Source of the DNA: Thermoclostridium sp036562185 | Lineage (GTDB): Bacteria > Bacillota > Clostridia > DSM-8532 | Length of the DNA stretch: 64,000 nucleotides | Reading direction: 5' to 3' | Assembly: GCA_036562185.1 (NCBI GenBank) | Contig: DATCKN010000123.1 | Coordinates: 1-64,000 of the forward strand | Shown here: piece after piece, positions 9,205 through 17,985 of the stretch | Numbering within the stretch: the first letter of the stretch is position 1 | Layout of the letters: each line of letters starts with the position of its first letter | Translations under genes and position numbers: made by a program | The notes under the pieces: generated by a model | Databases searched by the model: none | What the model saw: only the letters and a program-made list of their open reading frames with translations | What the model was told of the DNA's origin: nothing

Positions 9205-10125
9205 ATGAAAAAAACATCTGCTGAAAGCAAGAAAATTAAAAGTTCAAGAGAAGACCTTGTTTTTGAAATCGTTACCAAAGCACTGCTGATTGTTGCATGT
9301 TTAATTGTGCTGTATCCGCTTTATTTTATAGTTATTGCTTCCATCAGCAATCCTGATTATGTTATTGCAGGAAAGCTGTCGCTTTACCCGATAGACGTTA
9401 CTTTTTCAGGATACAGGAGGATTTTTAAGTTTAAAAACCTGATGAACGGATATAAGAACTCGTTCTTCTATGCAATATTCGGAGGGTCTTTAAGTGCAGC
9501 TTTGACTCTGTTTGCCGCATACCCGTTGTCTAAAAAGGATTTTTCGGGAAGGAAGCCATTTACCGTATTTTTATTAATAACAATGTTTTTCCAGGGCGGC
9601 ATGATACCCCTGTACATTGTTGTAAACAGGCTTGGCTTGCGCAATACACCCTATGTGTTGCTGATTGTGAATGGAATTCAGGTATGGAACCTCTTGGTAA
9701 CAAGTTCCTATTTCAAATCAAACCATATTGAAAGCTTAAGTGAAGCTGCGGAAATAGATGGCTGCTCACACTTTGGATATTTTTTCAAAATACTGCTGCC
9801 TATTTCAAAACCGATAATTATTACAATGCTCCTGTTCTATGCGGTATGGCAGTGGAATGATTTCTTCAGGGCAATGATTTATCTAGATAAACCCGATTAT
9901 CAACCTCTGCAGATTGTTTTAAAGGATTTGCTTGCAACTGCACAGGTATCGTCGGCGATATATGACCTGATGGAAGACCAGGAAGCCCTTACCGAAATGT
10001 TAAGAGCTGCAGAACAGATGAAATACGGTGTTATTGTTATGGCAACTCTGCCAATGATGGTAGTTTATCTGATAATGCAGGAATATTTTGTTCAGGGGAT
10101 TACAATGGGTTCGGTAAAAGGTTAA
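9205..10125 (+). CDS. Sugar ABC transporter permease, LplC type
   Basis: This 306-residue second permease of the importer has about six membrane helices and the EAA loop EAAEIDGCSHFGYFFKILLP. Typical LplC/YtcP features are AYPLSKKDFSGR in mid-protein and a final GSVKG at the C-terminus. AAGGGGGTG precedes the ATG at 9205 with ordinary spacing; the GTG at 9196 lies inside that site. The first permease ends 13 bases upstream, so the two are co-transcribed and likely form a heterodimeric channel. Confidence 0.92.
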   Translation: MKKTSAESKKIKSSREDLVFEIVTKALLIVACLIVLYPLYFIVIASISNPDYVIAGKLSLYPIDVTFSGYRRIFKFKNLMNGYKNSFFYAIFGGSLSAALTLFAAYPLSKKDFSGRKPFTVFLLITMFFQGGMIPLYIVVNRLGLRNTPYVLLIVNGIQVWNLLVTSSYFKSNHIESLSEAAEIDGCSHFGYFFKILLPISKPIIITMLLFYAVWQWNDFFRAMIYLDKPDYQPLQIVLKDLLATAQVSSAIYDLMEDQEALTEMLRAAEQMKYGVIVMATLPMMVVYLIMQEYFVQGITMGSVKG

Positions 10126-10218
10126 TACGGATATACCGCAAGACATGAATTTTTATTTCTATATTGCTTTTCTCCCCGTGCAGGGGATTAAATAATAAAT
10201 AATTCAAGGAGGTATTTT

Positions 10219-11946
10219 ATGAGAAAAAAAGGATCACTTTTAAGGGCTATCGCACTTCTTTTGAGCTTCATGTTCGTTTTTGCACTGGCCGGATGTGGAA
10301 AGACCAATACCGGAAGCCAGCCCACTGCTGCGCCGACAAAGGAACCTGAGACTCAACAGGGTTCTGAAACAAAGACTGATGACGGCCGTGAAATGGTCGG
10401 GAACATGTATAAAACAGGAATTCCGATTGTGAAAGAGCCTGTCAGGTACTATGCCATGGGCTTGCAGATGAACAATACCCGACCAAGTAATCTTGACGAG
10501 ACAGAATTGTTCAAGAAAATTATGGAAGAAACCAACGTTTACATTGATTGGGATCTGATCCCGCAGGCATCGTGGACAGAAAAGAAAAACCTTACGGTTG
10601 CCAGTGGTGAATATCCTGACTTTTTCTACGGACCGAAGAGCCTGTCACATGATGAAGTTCAAAAATTCGGAGCAGACGGTGTATTGATTGACATTGAGGC
10701 TTTATTGGATGAATATGCTCCTAATATCAATAAAATAAGGAAGGAATACCCGCTGTATGATGGATTTATCAGAAGCATGGACGGTAAAATATATCAGCTG
10801 GCAAGCTTTACCGATGAAGGGTTCGACAGCCATATTTCTTCAATAATCAATAAGGAATGGCTTGATAACCTGGGACTTAAAGTACCTACCAATACTGATG
10901 AATTGTACAATGTCCTAAAGGCATTCAAGGAAAATGACCCCAACCGTAACGGGTTAAAAGACGAAATCCCAATGAGTTTCCTTTACCAGGAAGGAAATGA
11001 TTTGAACAGAGAGGTTAAGCGTGATTTCAGACCTATTTATTATGCATTTGGTGTTGTAGACACTCCATTCTATATCTGGATTAATAATAATGATGAGGTT
11101 GTATTCACCGCTACCACGGAAGAATGGAAACAAGCCACGGCTTACATGGCAAAGCTTTATGCAGAAGGTTTAATCGATACCGAAGTATTCACCCAGGACA
11201 GGACATTACTGACCAATAAGCTGAGAACTCAAAAGAACGTTGGTGTTTACTTCGACTACAGAAAAGATCAATCCATGATTCTTGAAGAAGACCAGGAAAA
11301 ATTCACTTTCATGCCGGCACTTAAATCTCCTGATGGAAAACAGGTATGGGCAAGATCACAGTTCTTCTCTGAAGGCGGATTTGCTATAACCTCAAAGGCA
11401 AAGAACCCTGAAGTATTAATCAGGTTTATAGATTACTGCAACTCCGAAGAATATTCGGTCCAGATGGCATATGGAATGTTTAAGGAAGCCGGATGGAATC
11501 AAACAGAAGCACTGGTTCCTTCCGAAACAGTACCTGGCAAGTATGAAGTTAACAGTGGTTCCCGTCCTGAAAATGTTGAGCCGAGTGACTGGTTCATGTC
11601 GGCACCGATTGCTCAGGGATGTACATTACTTACAAAGACTGCTCTGGATAAATATGTTGCAGAAAAGGCTTCCAGTGTTGCCAAGACTAAGGCTTGTGAA
11701 GTATACAGGCCGTATCTGTCGAAATGGCCGTACAACTATGCATTTAAGTTCAGTCCCGAAGAACTTGAAGAGCTAACCCTGCTGCAAACCGGCATAGTGC
11801 AATATGTTATCCAGACTCACAGCAGATGGATGAGCGAGGGCGGCATAGAAAAAGAATGGGATGCTTATGTTGCCCAGCTTAACAACTTAGGACTGAAGAG
11901 ATATATCGAACTGTACAGGAACGCATTCGAAAGAGTTGAAAAATAA
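10219..11946 (+). CDS. Extracellular sugar-binding lipoprotein, LplA type
   Basis: This 575-residue precursor has a lipoprotein signal peptide: a basic start, a hydrophobic core and lipobox LAGC with Cys26. A Ser/Thr/Pro-rich linker follows, then a large two-lobe solute-binding fold. Family features include the calcium-site-like DPNRNGLKDEIPMSF segment near residue 237, which occurs in similar form in the second binding protein of this window. It would capture a carbohydrate on the outer membrane face and hand it to the two permeases just upstream. The ATG follows AAGGAGGT. The substrate cannot be read from sequence. Confidence 0.92.
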   Translation: MRKKGSLLRAIALLLSFMFVFALAGCGKTNTGSQPTAAPTKEPETQQGSETKTDDGREMVGNMYKTGIPIVKEPVRYYAMGLQMNNTRPSNLDETELFKKIMEETNVYIDWDLIPQASWTEKKNLTVASGEYPDFFYGPKSLSHDEVQKFGADGVLIDIEALLDEYAPNINKIRKEYPLYDGFIRSMDGKIYQLASFTDEGFDSHISSIINKEWLDNLGLKVPTNTDELYNVLKAFKENDPNRNGLKDEIPMSFLYQEGNDLNREVKRDFRPIYYAFGVVDTPFYIWINNNDEVVFTATTEEWKQATAYMAKLYAEGLIDTEVFTQDRTLLTNKLRTQKNVGVYFDYRKDQSMILEEDQEKFTFMPALKSPDGKQVWARSQFFSEGGFAITSKAKNPEVLIRFIDYCNSEEYSVQMAYGMFKEAGWNQTEALVPSETVPGKYEVNSGSRPENVEPSDWFMSAPIAQGCTLLTKTALDKYVAEKASSVAKTKACEVYRPYLSKWPYNYAFKFSPEELEELTLLQTGIVQYVIQTHSRWMSEGGIEKEWDAYVAQLNNLGLKRYIELYRNAFERVEK

Positions 11947-11958
11947 GTAATATAGTAA

Positions 11959-11998
11959 AGAAAAGGATCTGCCCGTTTCTGGGGTGGATCCTTTTTAA
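11959..11998. terminator. Bidirectional terminator between convergent genes
   Basis: AAAAGGATC and GATCCTTTTT form the stem, with an inner GCCC/GGGT pairing. A T-run follows on the plus strand and TTTTCTTT on the minus strand. It can end both the ABC operon and the convergent AraC gene. Confidence 0.88.
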
Positions 11999-12005
11999 AT
12001 ATAAT

Positions 12006-14273
12006 TCATGAGTATTTTTTCTTAAACTGTCCCGGTGTGATCTTCTCTATTTCTCTGAACTTTCTGATAAAACTCGGTACACTGTAGTAACCGACTTCAT
12101 ATGCAATTTCATTTACCCCCATATCTGTATTTAATAACAGTTCCTTTGCTTTTTCCATTCTTAACCTGGTAACGTATTCAGATATAGTATGTTCGGTATT
12201 TTTTTTAAAGTACTGGCTTAAATACGGGGTTGACATCTGAAAGGAATCAGCAATGCTTTGCAGGCTGAATTCAGGATTCTGGAAGTTTTCACGTATATAC
12301 CTGATAATTTGCTGCAATAGCCTTAATTCATAAGATTCCCGGTCTACACTTAAATATTTTGTTACATCTCCGGATATTTCTTTCATAATATCTACAATAT
12401 CCTCAAATGTATTTATGTCAGAACCGTATATCCTTTCCATATACGGTTTGTTGAGCAGCGGGGAATGCTTAAACTTCCTTAATAGTTCTTTTGATATTGT
12501 ATTAACAGTGTCATAGCATATGTTTTTAATCCAGAAAAGACTTAAGTTTTCATTTTTCATATGGTTAACAAGCTGGTTTATATTTTCCCTGATTCCGATA
12601 ATATCGCTGCTCCGAACCGATTCCTCAAGTTTTTCAAATAAGGAGAAAGGATAATTGATGTCCTGATCATTTTTTTTCATAATATCATTAAAAGATATTA
12701 TGTTTGACCTGGAGACAATACTGTTATACTCTAACACTCTTAAAGCCTCTTCATATGACGAGTTTATACAGAATATATTGTCATAGAAATTACCGATACC
12801 TATCCTGATATCACTGTTATATGTTTCGTTAAGGCGTTTCTGTATTTCCAGGGCTATTGCCTGTACATGTTTTTCATCATTTGTTGAACTTCCGTATATA
12901 ATTACCACATTATTAAAATGTATGTCATGGTGTATTATTATCTGGTAACCGCCTGAAGGACCGGACAGCGAAAAAATACCGGAAATGTCTGTGTCGGGTA
13001 TGTTTTGGACATTGCTTCCTTTTAAAATAATTGCACAGTAATAACGCATATTGAACCCTAAGCCAATGCTTCTGCAGGTTTCCATAATATTATCAATTTC
13101 TTTTGCCTGTCCGGCAAGGAAACAGTCAATGAAATAGCTCCTTATTACATTTTTGTTTAATTCAGCAAATTCTTTCAGGTCTGTGTTTTCTTTATTGAAT
13201 TGAAGAAGGGCATATTCGAGCAGCTCCAGCTCATTCAGTTTATCATCCATGGTATTGCGGGGCCCCAGGAAAGTTTCCTCAATTAATTTATTCAGTTTCT
13301 TTATCGGGTTGTAATTTATTCTCATCAGAATGGCAATCAGGAACCCTCCGATAGCAAATATCGCCGCCATGCTTATAAAGTAAATGATACGTATCTGATT
13401 GATCCTTGATGACAGCAGATCATTCGGCATTAGCTGAACAAATATGTATGGGCCGACTGCTTCCTGAACATAGGATGAAAACCTGTCGTTATTTATTTTG
13501 ACTTCCCTTATTTCTTCAACTGACGAGTGTTCCTTTAATGCTTTTCTGAAAACTTCCACCAGTTCAGGATCAGGATTTTCAGAAAAGCTGAACAGTATGT
13601 CTTTTGCTTCAGGGTCTACAATAAAAATATGATTATTTTCGCTCAATGCCGGAGAAAGGACATTCCTGAGAGCGTCTTCAGGAATCATGTACATAATAAT
13701 TCCATATTTATTTGTGCTGTTTATCGGAATTTTGGTTATATACATCAAATGGCTCTGCCTGTTCGCAAGAAAAATTGAATCTGCAGGAAAATAGTACATA
13801 TCTGACTGTTTGCTTGATTCTTTAAATTCAAGCAGATTAAAATCAGTCAGATCCCTTTCGAGAATAAAATCGTTAAAAATATCATAAGTACACAGGAAAT
13901 TAAATGATGACACAAAATCATCATTGTAATTATATATAAAGATATCATCAACAAAAGAATTTGTGTTGTACTTCAGCAGCTCATTTTTTACTTTCAAGGC
14001 ATCATATGGCCTTTTGTTAACATTGGCTGTTTTAAATACGTCGTTAAGTTCAATCTGAAGAGACATTCTTGTCAGCTGGCCAATCTGCGCATCAAAATTA
14101 TCAACGCTCTTATTAAAAGGGGTCCTTAAATTAAGTTCTACTTCCTCTTTCATTACGTTCACAAAATGAAAAAGCACTATGAACGACATGATAAACATCG
14201 GAAGCATCAAAATGATAATATATGAAATAATAAAATTTTTAAAAACCTTGGAACTGTTTCGCTTTTTTAACAT
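12006..14273 (-). CDS. AraC-family regulator with extracellular sensor domain (YesN-like)
   Basis: This protein has 755 residues. An N-terminal membrane anchor is followed by an extracytoplasmic sensor of about 250 residues and a second membrane helix near residues 290-310 (FISMAAIFAIGGFLIAIL). A cytoplasmic linker comes next. The last 100 residues are a double helix-turn-helix AraC/XylS domain (SLQSIADSFQMSTPYLSQYF, then VNEIAYEVGYYSVPSFIRKF). Proteins of this build usually sit beside LplABC importers and control them by sensing sugar directly across the membrane, so the convergent operon is the likely target. Start choice: TTGGAGG lies six bases before the ATG at 14273; the ATG at 14300 has no ribosome site. 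Confidence 0.9.
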   Translation of the reverse strand: MLKKRNSSKVFKNFIISYIIILMLPMFIMSFIVLFHFVNVMKEEVELNLRTPFNKSVDNFDAQIGQLTRMSLQIELNDVFKTANVNKRPYDALKVKNELLKYNTNSFVDDIFIYNYNDDFVSSFNFLCTYDIFNDFILERDLTDFNLLEFKESSKQSDMYYFPADSIFLANRQSHLMYITKIPINSTNKYGIIMYMIPEDALRNVLSPALSENNHIFIVDPEAKDILFSFSENPDPELVEVFRKALKEHSSVEEIREVKINNDRFSSYVQEAVGPYIFVQLMPNDLLSSRINQIRIIYFISMAAIFAIGGFLIAILMRINYNPIKKLNKLIEETFLGPRNTMDDKLNELELLEYALLQFNKENTDLKEFAELNKNVIRSYFIDCFLAGQAKEIDNIMETCRSIGLGFNMRYYCAIILKGSNVQNIPDTDISGIFSLSGPSGGYQIIIHHDIHFNNVVIIYGSSTNDEKHVQAIALEIQKRLNETYNSDIRIGIGNFYDNIFCINSSYEEALRVLEYNSIVSRSNIISFNDIMKKNDQDINYPFSLFEKLEESVRSSDIIGIRENINQLVNHMKNENLSLFWIKNICYDTVNTISKELLRKFKHSPLLNKPYMERIYGSDINTFEDIVDIMKEISGDVTKYLSVDRESYELRLLQQIIRYIRENFQNPEFSLQSIADSFQMSTPYLSQYFKKNTEHTISEYVTRLRMEKAKELLLNTDMGVNEIAYEVGYYSVPSFIRKFREIEKITPGQFKKKYS

Positions 14274-14617
14274 GCAATTCCTCCAAGTTAACAAGTACAT
14301 GTCATTTGTAAATTGCCAATTACCTGCGGATAAAAAGCAATTTAAGATAATGTTCTAACATTAAGGAAATGTTATGTTAAAAATTATTATATTATTAGTT
14401 TAACTGTTTTCACCGTTTTTTTCAACACTGATATTGCCGGCAAATGGGGATTGGAGACAGCTGTGGGCTTATTTAGGAAATGAAAGGAACAATAAATCCA
14501 TAATAAACTGTACTCCAACATATATACCTATATCGGCAGTTGCTTAACTTGTTCAGTATAAAGCAGTGTGATAAAATTGTGTAAACAGAATAATATACTT
14601 TTTTGGAGGGGGGCCAT
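14274..14617. other. Divergent intergenic region, AraC gene / ZIP transporter
   Basis: AT-rich control region with no gene. A plausible promoter for the ZIP gene is TTGTTC at 14549, a 17-base spacer and TAAAAT at 14572. The metal-responsive operator that might be expected was not recognised. Confidence 0.4.
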
Positions 14618-15427
14618 ATGCAAATAGGTATAGTAATGACGGCTTTTTTGCTGACACTAATTGCAGGCTTATCCACAGGGATCGGCAGTATGATTGCTTT
14701 TTTTGCCAAAAGAACAAATACACGTTTCCTGTCGGTAGCACTGGGGTTTTCCGCAGGTGTAATGATATATGTATCAATGGTTGATATATTTCAAACAGCA
14801 CAATCCACGCTGATATCGGCTCTTGGGGAAAAGAGCGGATCATGGGTTACGGTGGTTTCATTCTTTGGGGGTATGCTGATAATAGCATTGATTGACAATT
14901 TAATTCCTTCCGGAGAAAATCCTCATGAAGTAAAACTGGTTGAAAATATGGATGAAAAGAAAGCTGGTTCTTCATCCAGCTTAATGAGGATGGGGCTGCT
15001 AACTGCAATGGCAATTGCAATTCATAACTTCCCTGAAGGTATTGCAACTTTTACTGCAGCACTGAAAGATCCAAACCTGGGTATTGCAATTGCTGTAGCA
15101 ATTGCAATTCATAACATTCCTGAAGGCATAGCAGTGTCGATACCTGTTTATTATGCCACCGGAAATAAAAAAAAAGCTTTTATGCTATCTTTCCTGTCAG
15201 GCTTGTCCGAACCTGTAGGTGCACTGGTTGGCTTTTTAATCCTGATGCCGTTCCTTAATGATATAGTATTCGGTGTCCTATTTGCTGCTATTGCAGGGAT
15301 TATGATGTTTATTTCTCTGGATGAGCTGTTGCCGTCGGCAAGAGAGTATGGTGAGGCTCATTTATCAATATACGGCCTCATTGCAGGTATGATGGTTATG
15401 GCCGTTAGTCTTATCCTTTTTATTTAG
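14618..15427 (+). CDS. ZIP-family metal transporter (ZupT-like)
   Basis: This 269-residue membrane protein has about eight helices. The two signature metal-site helices are HNFPEGIATFTA and HNIPEGIAVSIPVYY, which carry the paired His and Glu ligands of the ZupT/GufA subgroup. A charged, Ser-rich loop (about residues 108-130) separates the N-terminal helices from the metal core. ZIP proteins import Zn2+ and sometimes Fe2+ or Mn2+ into the cytosol. The start at 14618 follows GGAGGGGGG; the in-frame TTG at 14603 overlaps that site. It is a single-gene unit with its own terminator. Confidence 0.92.
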   Translation: MQIGIVMTAFLLTLIAGLSTGIGSMIAFFAKRTNTRFLSVALGFSAGVMIYVSMVDIFQTAQSTLISALGEKSGSWVTVVSFFGGMLIIALIDNLIPSGENPHEVKLVENMDEKKAGSSSSLMRMGLLTAMAIAIHNFPEGIATFTAALKDPNLGIAIAVAIAIHNIPEGIAVSIPVYYATGNKKKAFMLSFLSGLSEPVGALVGFLILMPFLNDIVFGVLFAAIAGIMMFISLDELLPSAREYGEAHLSIYGLIAGMMVMAVSLILFI

Positions 15428-15461
15428 TCTGTTATAAAAAGGAAAATTACAGTGGGAAAAA

Positions 15462-15495
15462 AAGTCAGGTGAGTTGCTTGTCACCTGACTTTTCA
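15462..15495. terminator. Terminator between ZIP gene and convergent aldo/keto reductase
   Basis: An 11-bp perfect stem, AAGTCAGGTGA with TCACCTGACTT, has an 8-base loop. TTTC follows on the plus strand and a T-run (TTTTTTCCC) on the minus strand, so it may work both ways. Confidence 0.85.
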
Positions 15496-15517
15496 TGAAA
15501 TATTAAAGTTATTAGAA

Positions 15518-16660
15518 TTAATCCTGCAACAAATATTTATGTGATTCTTTAAGCTTTTCAATAATCGGAATATGTTGAGGGCATGCAGCCTCACATTGGG
15601 CGCATTCAATACATTGAGCCGCATCTTTCTGTTTTTCAATCAGATTTTTATAGCTGTTTTTGCACCCTTCCAGATCATTATACATCGCTGCTGTATTCGC
15701 AAGATTGAAAATACGGGGGATGGAAACACCCTGAGGGCAGGGAGTGCAGTATTCACATCCGGTACATGGCACTTTTGTTTTACTCAGATAAACTTTTCTT
15801 ACTTCCTCCACAAGTGCCAGTTCTTCCCCAGTCATGCAATTGGCTTTCGCGTCAGAGAAAATACGGATATTGTCTTCAAGTTGCTGCATATTGCTAACCC
15901 CGCTTAAAATAACTGCGACTTCGGGGAAGTTGTAAAGCCAGCGGAAAGCCCATTCAACAGGTGTTCTTTTCACTTTGGCCTTATTCCAGATTGCTTCAAT
16001 CTCGGGGGTTACACCGGTTGCCAGCTTGCCACCTTTCAAGGGTTCCATAATAACTACGGGTATACCTTTAGAACCTGCATATTTTAACCCTTCTACAGTA
16101 GCCTGTTCATTCATGTCCAGAATATTCAACTGAATCTGGCACATATCCCATTTGTAAGCATCAATTATCTCACGGAAAGTATCTGCATCATCGTGGAATG
16201 AAAAGCAGATATATCTGATTTTGCCTGAAGCTCTTGCTTTCTCCATAAAGTCCATAATATTTAACGAATTCATAGACTTCCATCTTTCCTTGTTAAGAGC
16301 GTGTAAAAGATAAAAATCTATATGGTCAGTATTCAGCTTTTCAAGTTGCTCATTTAGCAAACGTTCGAAATCGCCAGATTCTTTTACCAGCCATACGGGT
16401 AATTTCGTGGCCAGAAAAACCTTTTCCCGGTAGCCATCGGCTAAAGCTTTACCGACAACTAATTCACTTTGCCCGTCATGATACATGTAAGCGGTATCAA
16501 TATAGTTAACGCCATGATCTATTCCATATCTGATCATTTTAATAGCTTCAGCTTCATCAATAACGGTTTTATCCCCTGATTTTACTGTAGGTAACCTCAT
16601 ACATCCAATTCCGAACAGGGAAACAGGTTTTTCAAAATTACTGAATTTACGATATTCCAT
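15518..16660 (-). CDS. Aldo/keto reductase with C-terminal bis-[4Fe-4S] ferredoxin segment
   Basis: This protein has 380 residues. An aldo/keto reductase TIM barrel occupies residues 1-280, with the catalytic residues in context: Asp and Tyr in YIDTAYMYHDGQSE, Lys in FLATKLP, and His in LLHALN. The C-terminal 100 residues hold two cysteine clusters, CTGCEYCTPCP and CIECAQCEAACP, each fitting a [4Fe-4S] site. This arrangement is common in anaerobes, where the reductase may exchange electrons with ferredoxin as well as NAD(P)H. The substrate is unknown. Start choice: GGAGG lies five bases before the ATG at 16660; the upstream ATG at 16702 has no ribosome site. Confidence 0.93.
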   Translation of the reverse strand: MEYRKFSNFEKPVSLFGIGCMRLPTVKSGDKTVIDEAEAIKMIRYGIDHGVNYIDTAYMYHDGQSELVVGKALADGYREKVFLATKLPVWLVKESGDFERLLNEQLEKLNTDHIDFYLLHALNKERWKSMNSLNIMDFMEKARASGKIRYICFSFHDDADTFREIIDAYKWDMCQIQLNILDMNEQATVEGLKYAGSKGIPVVIMEPLKGGKLATGVTPEIEAIWNKAKVKRTPVEWAFRWLYNFPEVAVILSGVSNMQQLEDNIRIFSDAKANCMTGEELALVEEVRKVYLSKTKVPCTGCEYCTPCPQGVSIPRIFNLANTAAMYNDLEGCKNSYKNLIEKQKDAAQCIECAQCEAACPQHIPIIEKLKESHKYLLQD

Positions 16661-16849
16661 ACATACCTCCTGCCTCTGATATTTATATACACCTGGATAC
16701 ATATTCAGTATATCATGATTTCCCGTTAATAGGAATGGGTTTGTACCATTTCTGAAATGGCATGTTTATATGCAAAACTACAGTTTTTATAATAGTAATA
16801 ATGCACGAATTTTACTGCTGAGAAAGAATTTTTATAAAAAGATTTTATA

Positions 16850-16878
16850 TTGATTTTCATTCATACTTGCAATATAAT
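16850..16878 (+). promoter_or_regulatory. Strong sigma-A-type promoter of an orphan transcription unit
   Basis: TTGATT, a 17-base spacer and a perfect TATAAT. Transcription should begin near 16885. The unit holds a 19-codon ORF and ends at two tandem terminators near 17166 and 17200. Confidence 0.7.
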
Positions 16879-16916
16879 GGAAGTGGTATTGAAAAAAACA
16901 GGAAAGGGGTGTAAAA

Positions 16917-16976
16917 ATGATAAAATTAAGCTTTAGACGTTTACAAGTCATTGTTTCTGAGGTGGTTAAAATATAA
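16917..16976 (+). CDS. Putative 19-residue peptide (leader or small protein)
   Basis: The short ORF reads MIKLSFRRLQVIVSEVVKI. It lies behind a good ribosome site (GGAAAGGGG) and a promoter with a perfect -10. The peptide is basic and amphipathic, and I do not recognise it. It begins a predicted RNA of about 280-315 nt. It could be a real small protein, a ribosome-stalling leader for the CD3324-like gene downstream, or a chance ORF in a regulatory RNA. Confidence 0.4.
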   Translation: MIKLSFRRLQVIVSEVVKI

Positions 16977-17137
16977 CTGAATACTGGCAGAAGGTAAGGA
17001 AGCCTTCTGTGAATCTGGAAATAACCCTTATGCCTGCACGATTTAAAAGCATATTTGGATTTTATTTCCCGCCATTTTTGGTAACTTTATCATGTAATCA
17101 TAAATGGTTCGGAAATGTCGTACAATAAGAAGAGCTG

Positions 17138-17166
17138 GCGCGGTAAAAGGTTATCGTGCTTTTTTT
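17138..17166 (+). terminator. Tandem terminator, first of two
   Basis: GCGCGGTAA pairs with TTATCGTGC (two G-U pairs) around a four-base loop, followed by seven T. Confidence 0.85.
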
Positions 17167-17170
17167 ATGT

Positions 17171-17202
17171 CCGCAGAAAGGTTATTTTCTGCGGATTTTT
17201 TA
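17171..17202 (+). terminator. Tandem terminator, second of two
   Basis: CCGCAGAAA pairs with TTTCTGCGG, followed by ATTTTTTAT. It starts only five bases after the T-run of the first terminator. Double terminators usually mark a highly expressed unit or a leader that must be insulated. Confidence 0.85.
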
Positions 17203-17335
17203 TAAGTTTAATTTGGTAAAATTTGACTTTGCATAATTTGGCAAAGCAGAGACTCATTAAGCGAGTTACAGGTATTTCCTTTAATGGTGGGAACCGGTGT
17301 GGATAAGGGTGAAAGGATAAAAAGGAGTGTGGCAA

Positions 17336-17611
17336 ATGAAATACTATAATGCTAGAGACTTATTGCCAGAATGGTTATTAGATCAAATCCAGATATATAT
17401 CCAGGGGGAAGTGCTTTACATCCCGAAAAAAGAGTCTGTAAGGTTAAAATGGGGAGAAGCCAACGGGACCCGCAAGTTTTATATGAAACGCAATATGGAG
17501 ATAATAAAGAAATACAAAAACGGTGCTGAAATATCAGATTTATCCAAACAGTACTGTTTGTCGGAATATAGCATTAAAAAGATACTGACCCACATGAAAA
17601 AGGTTATATGA
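17336..17611 (+). CDS. CD3324-family small DNA-binding protein (Mor-like HTH)
   Basis: This 91-residue protein begins MKYYNARDLLPEWLLDQIQI, followed by YIQGEVLYIPKKE and the conserved KWGE-NGTRK stretch. The C-terminal half is a helix-turn-helix (ISDLSKQYCLSEYSIKKIL). This layout matches the small CD3324/Mor-activator-like proteins that are common and often multi-copy in Clostridia. Their targets are unknown. The ATG follows AAAAGGAG with normal spacing. It lies 134 bp after tandem terminators, so it is either separately transcribed or controlled by attenuation through them. A terminator follows immediately. Confidence 0.8.
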   Translation: MKYYNARDLLPEWLLDQIQIYIQGEVLYIPKKESVRLKWGEANGTRKFYMKRNMEIIKKYKNGAEISDLSKQYCLSEYSIKKILTHMKKVI

Positions 17612-17636
17612 ATTCTATGGCATGTAATATCAGTTA

Positions 17637-17663
17637 AGCGGTTGTCTAAGACCGCTTTTTATT
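17637..17663 (+). terminator. Terminator of the CD3324-like gene
   Basis: AGCGGT pairs with ACCGCT around an 8-base loop, followed by TTTTATTTT. Confidence 0.8.
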
Positions 17664-17985
17664 TTGCCAGCAACAGCCTGTCTCAGGAACGGCACATTAT
17701 ATTTGCCTTATCTGTCGTTCTACCCGGCGGCAACTTAACCGAAACTTTTTCAATGGATTACTTGCGTTATTTTTTTGCTATAATATTTCAATTTAATGAT
17801 ATTCCCATGATATATCCGGAGGACTGTATGTTTAACGGCCTTTAAAATAAAGAACCTGTTATTGCGGTTATAACAGGAATATTAACAATGCTTGTTCTGA
17901 ACCTGCTGTATATATAACTTTCTGAATACCTATCACAGGATTAAGGAAAGATAGAAGATGGAGATCTTAATTTCGGAGGACTATT
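17664..17985. other. Intergenic region before DUF421 gene
   Basis: No convincing gene. It holds a perfect 8-bp inverted repeat, CCTGTTAT at 17855 and ATAACAGG at 17870, separated by 7 bases. This may be an operator or a hairpin in the leader of the next gene. A GGAGGA ribosome site precedes 17986. Confidence 0.4.

Larger units (their letters stand above)
16885..17200 (+). ncRNA. Candidate small RNA / leader transcript of unknown function
   Basis: The predicted transcript runs from the promoter at 16850 to the tandem terminators. Beyond the 19-codon ORF it holds a perfect 7-bp hairpin, CAGAAGG (16988-16994) with CCTTCTG (17003-17009), and a possible long-range CCATTT/AAATGG pairing. About 160 bases between the ORF and the first terminator have no coding potential. 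It does not match any riboswitch, tmRNA, 6S RNA, SRP RNA or RNase P consensus that I can recall. Confidence 0.4.

Noticed and set aside
16985..17045. Resemblance of GGAAGCCTTCTGTGAATCTGG to a cobalamin riboswitch
   Set aside because: Only a short run looks similar; the conserved B12-box and the rest of the core are missing.
17642..17845. 67-codon plus-strand frame after the CD3324-like gene
   Set aside because: It starts inside a terminator stem, has no ribosome site and no recognisable features.
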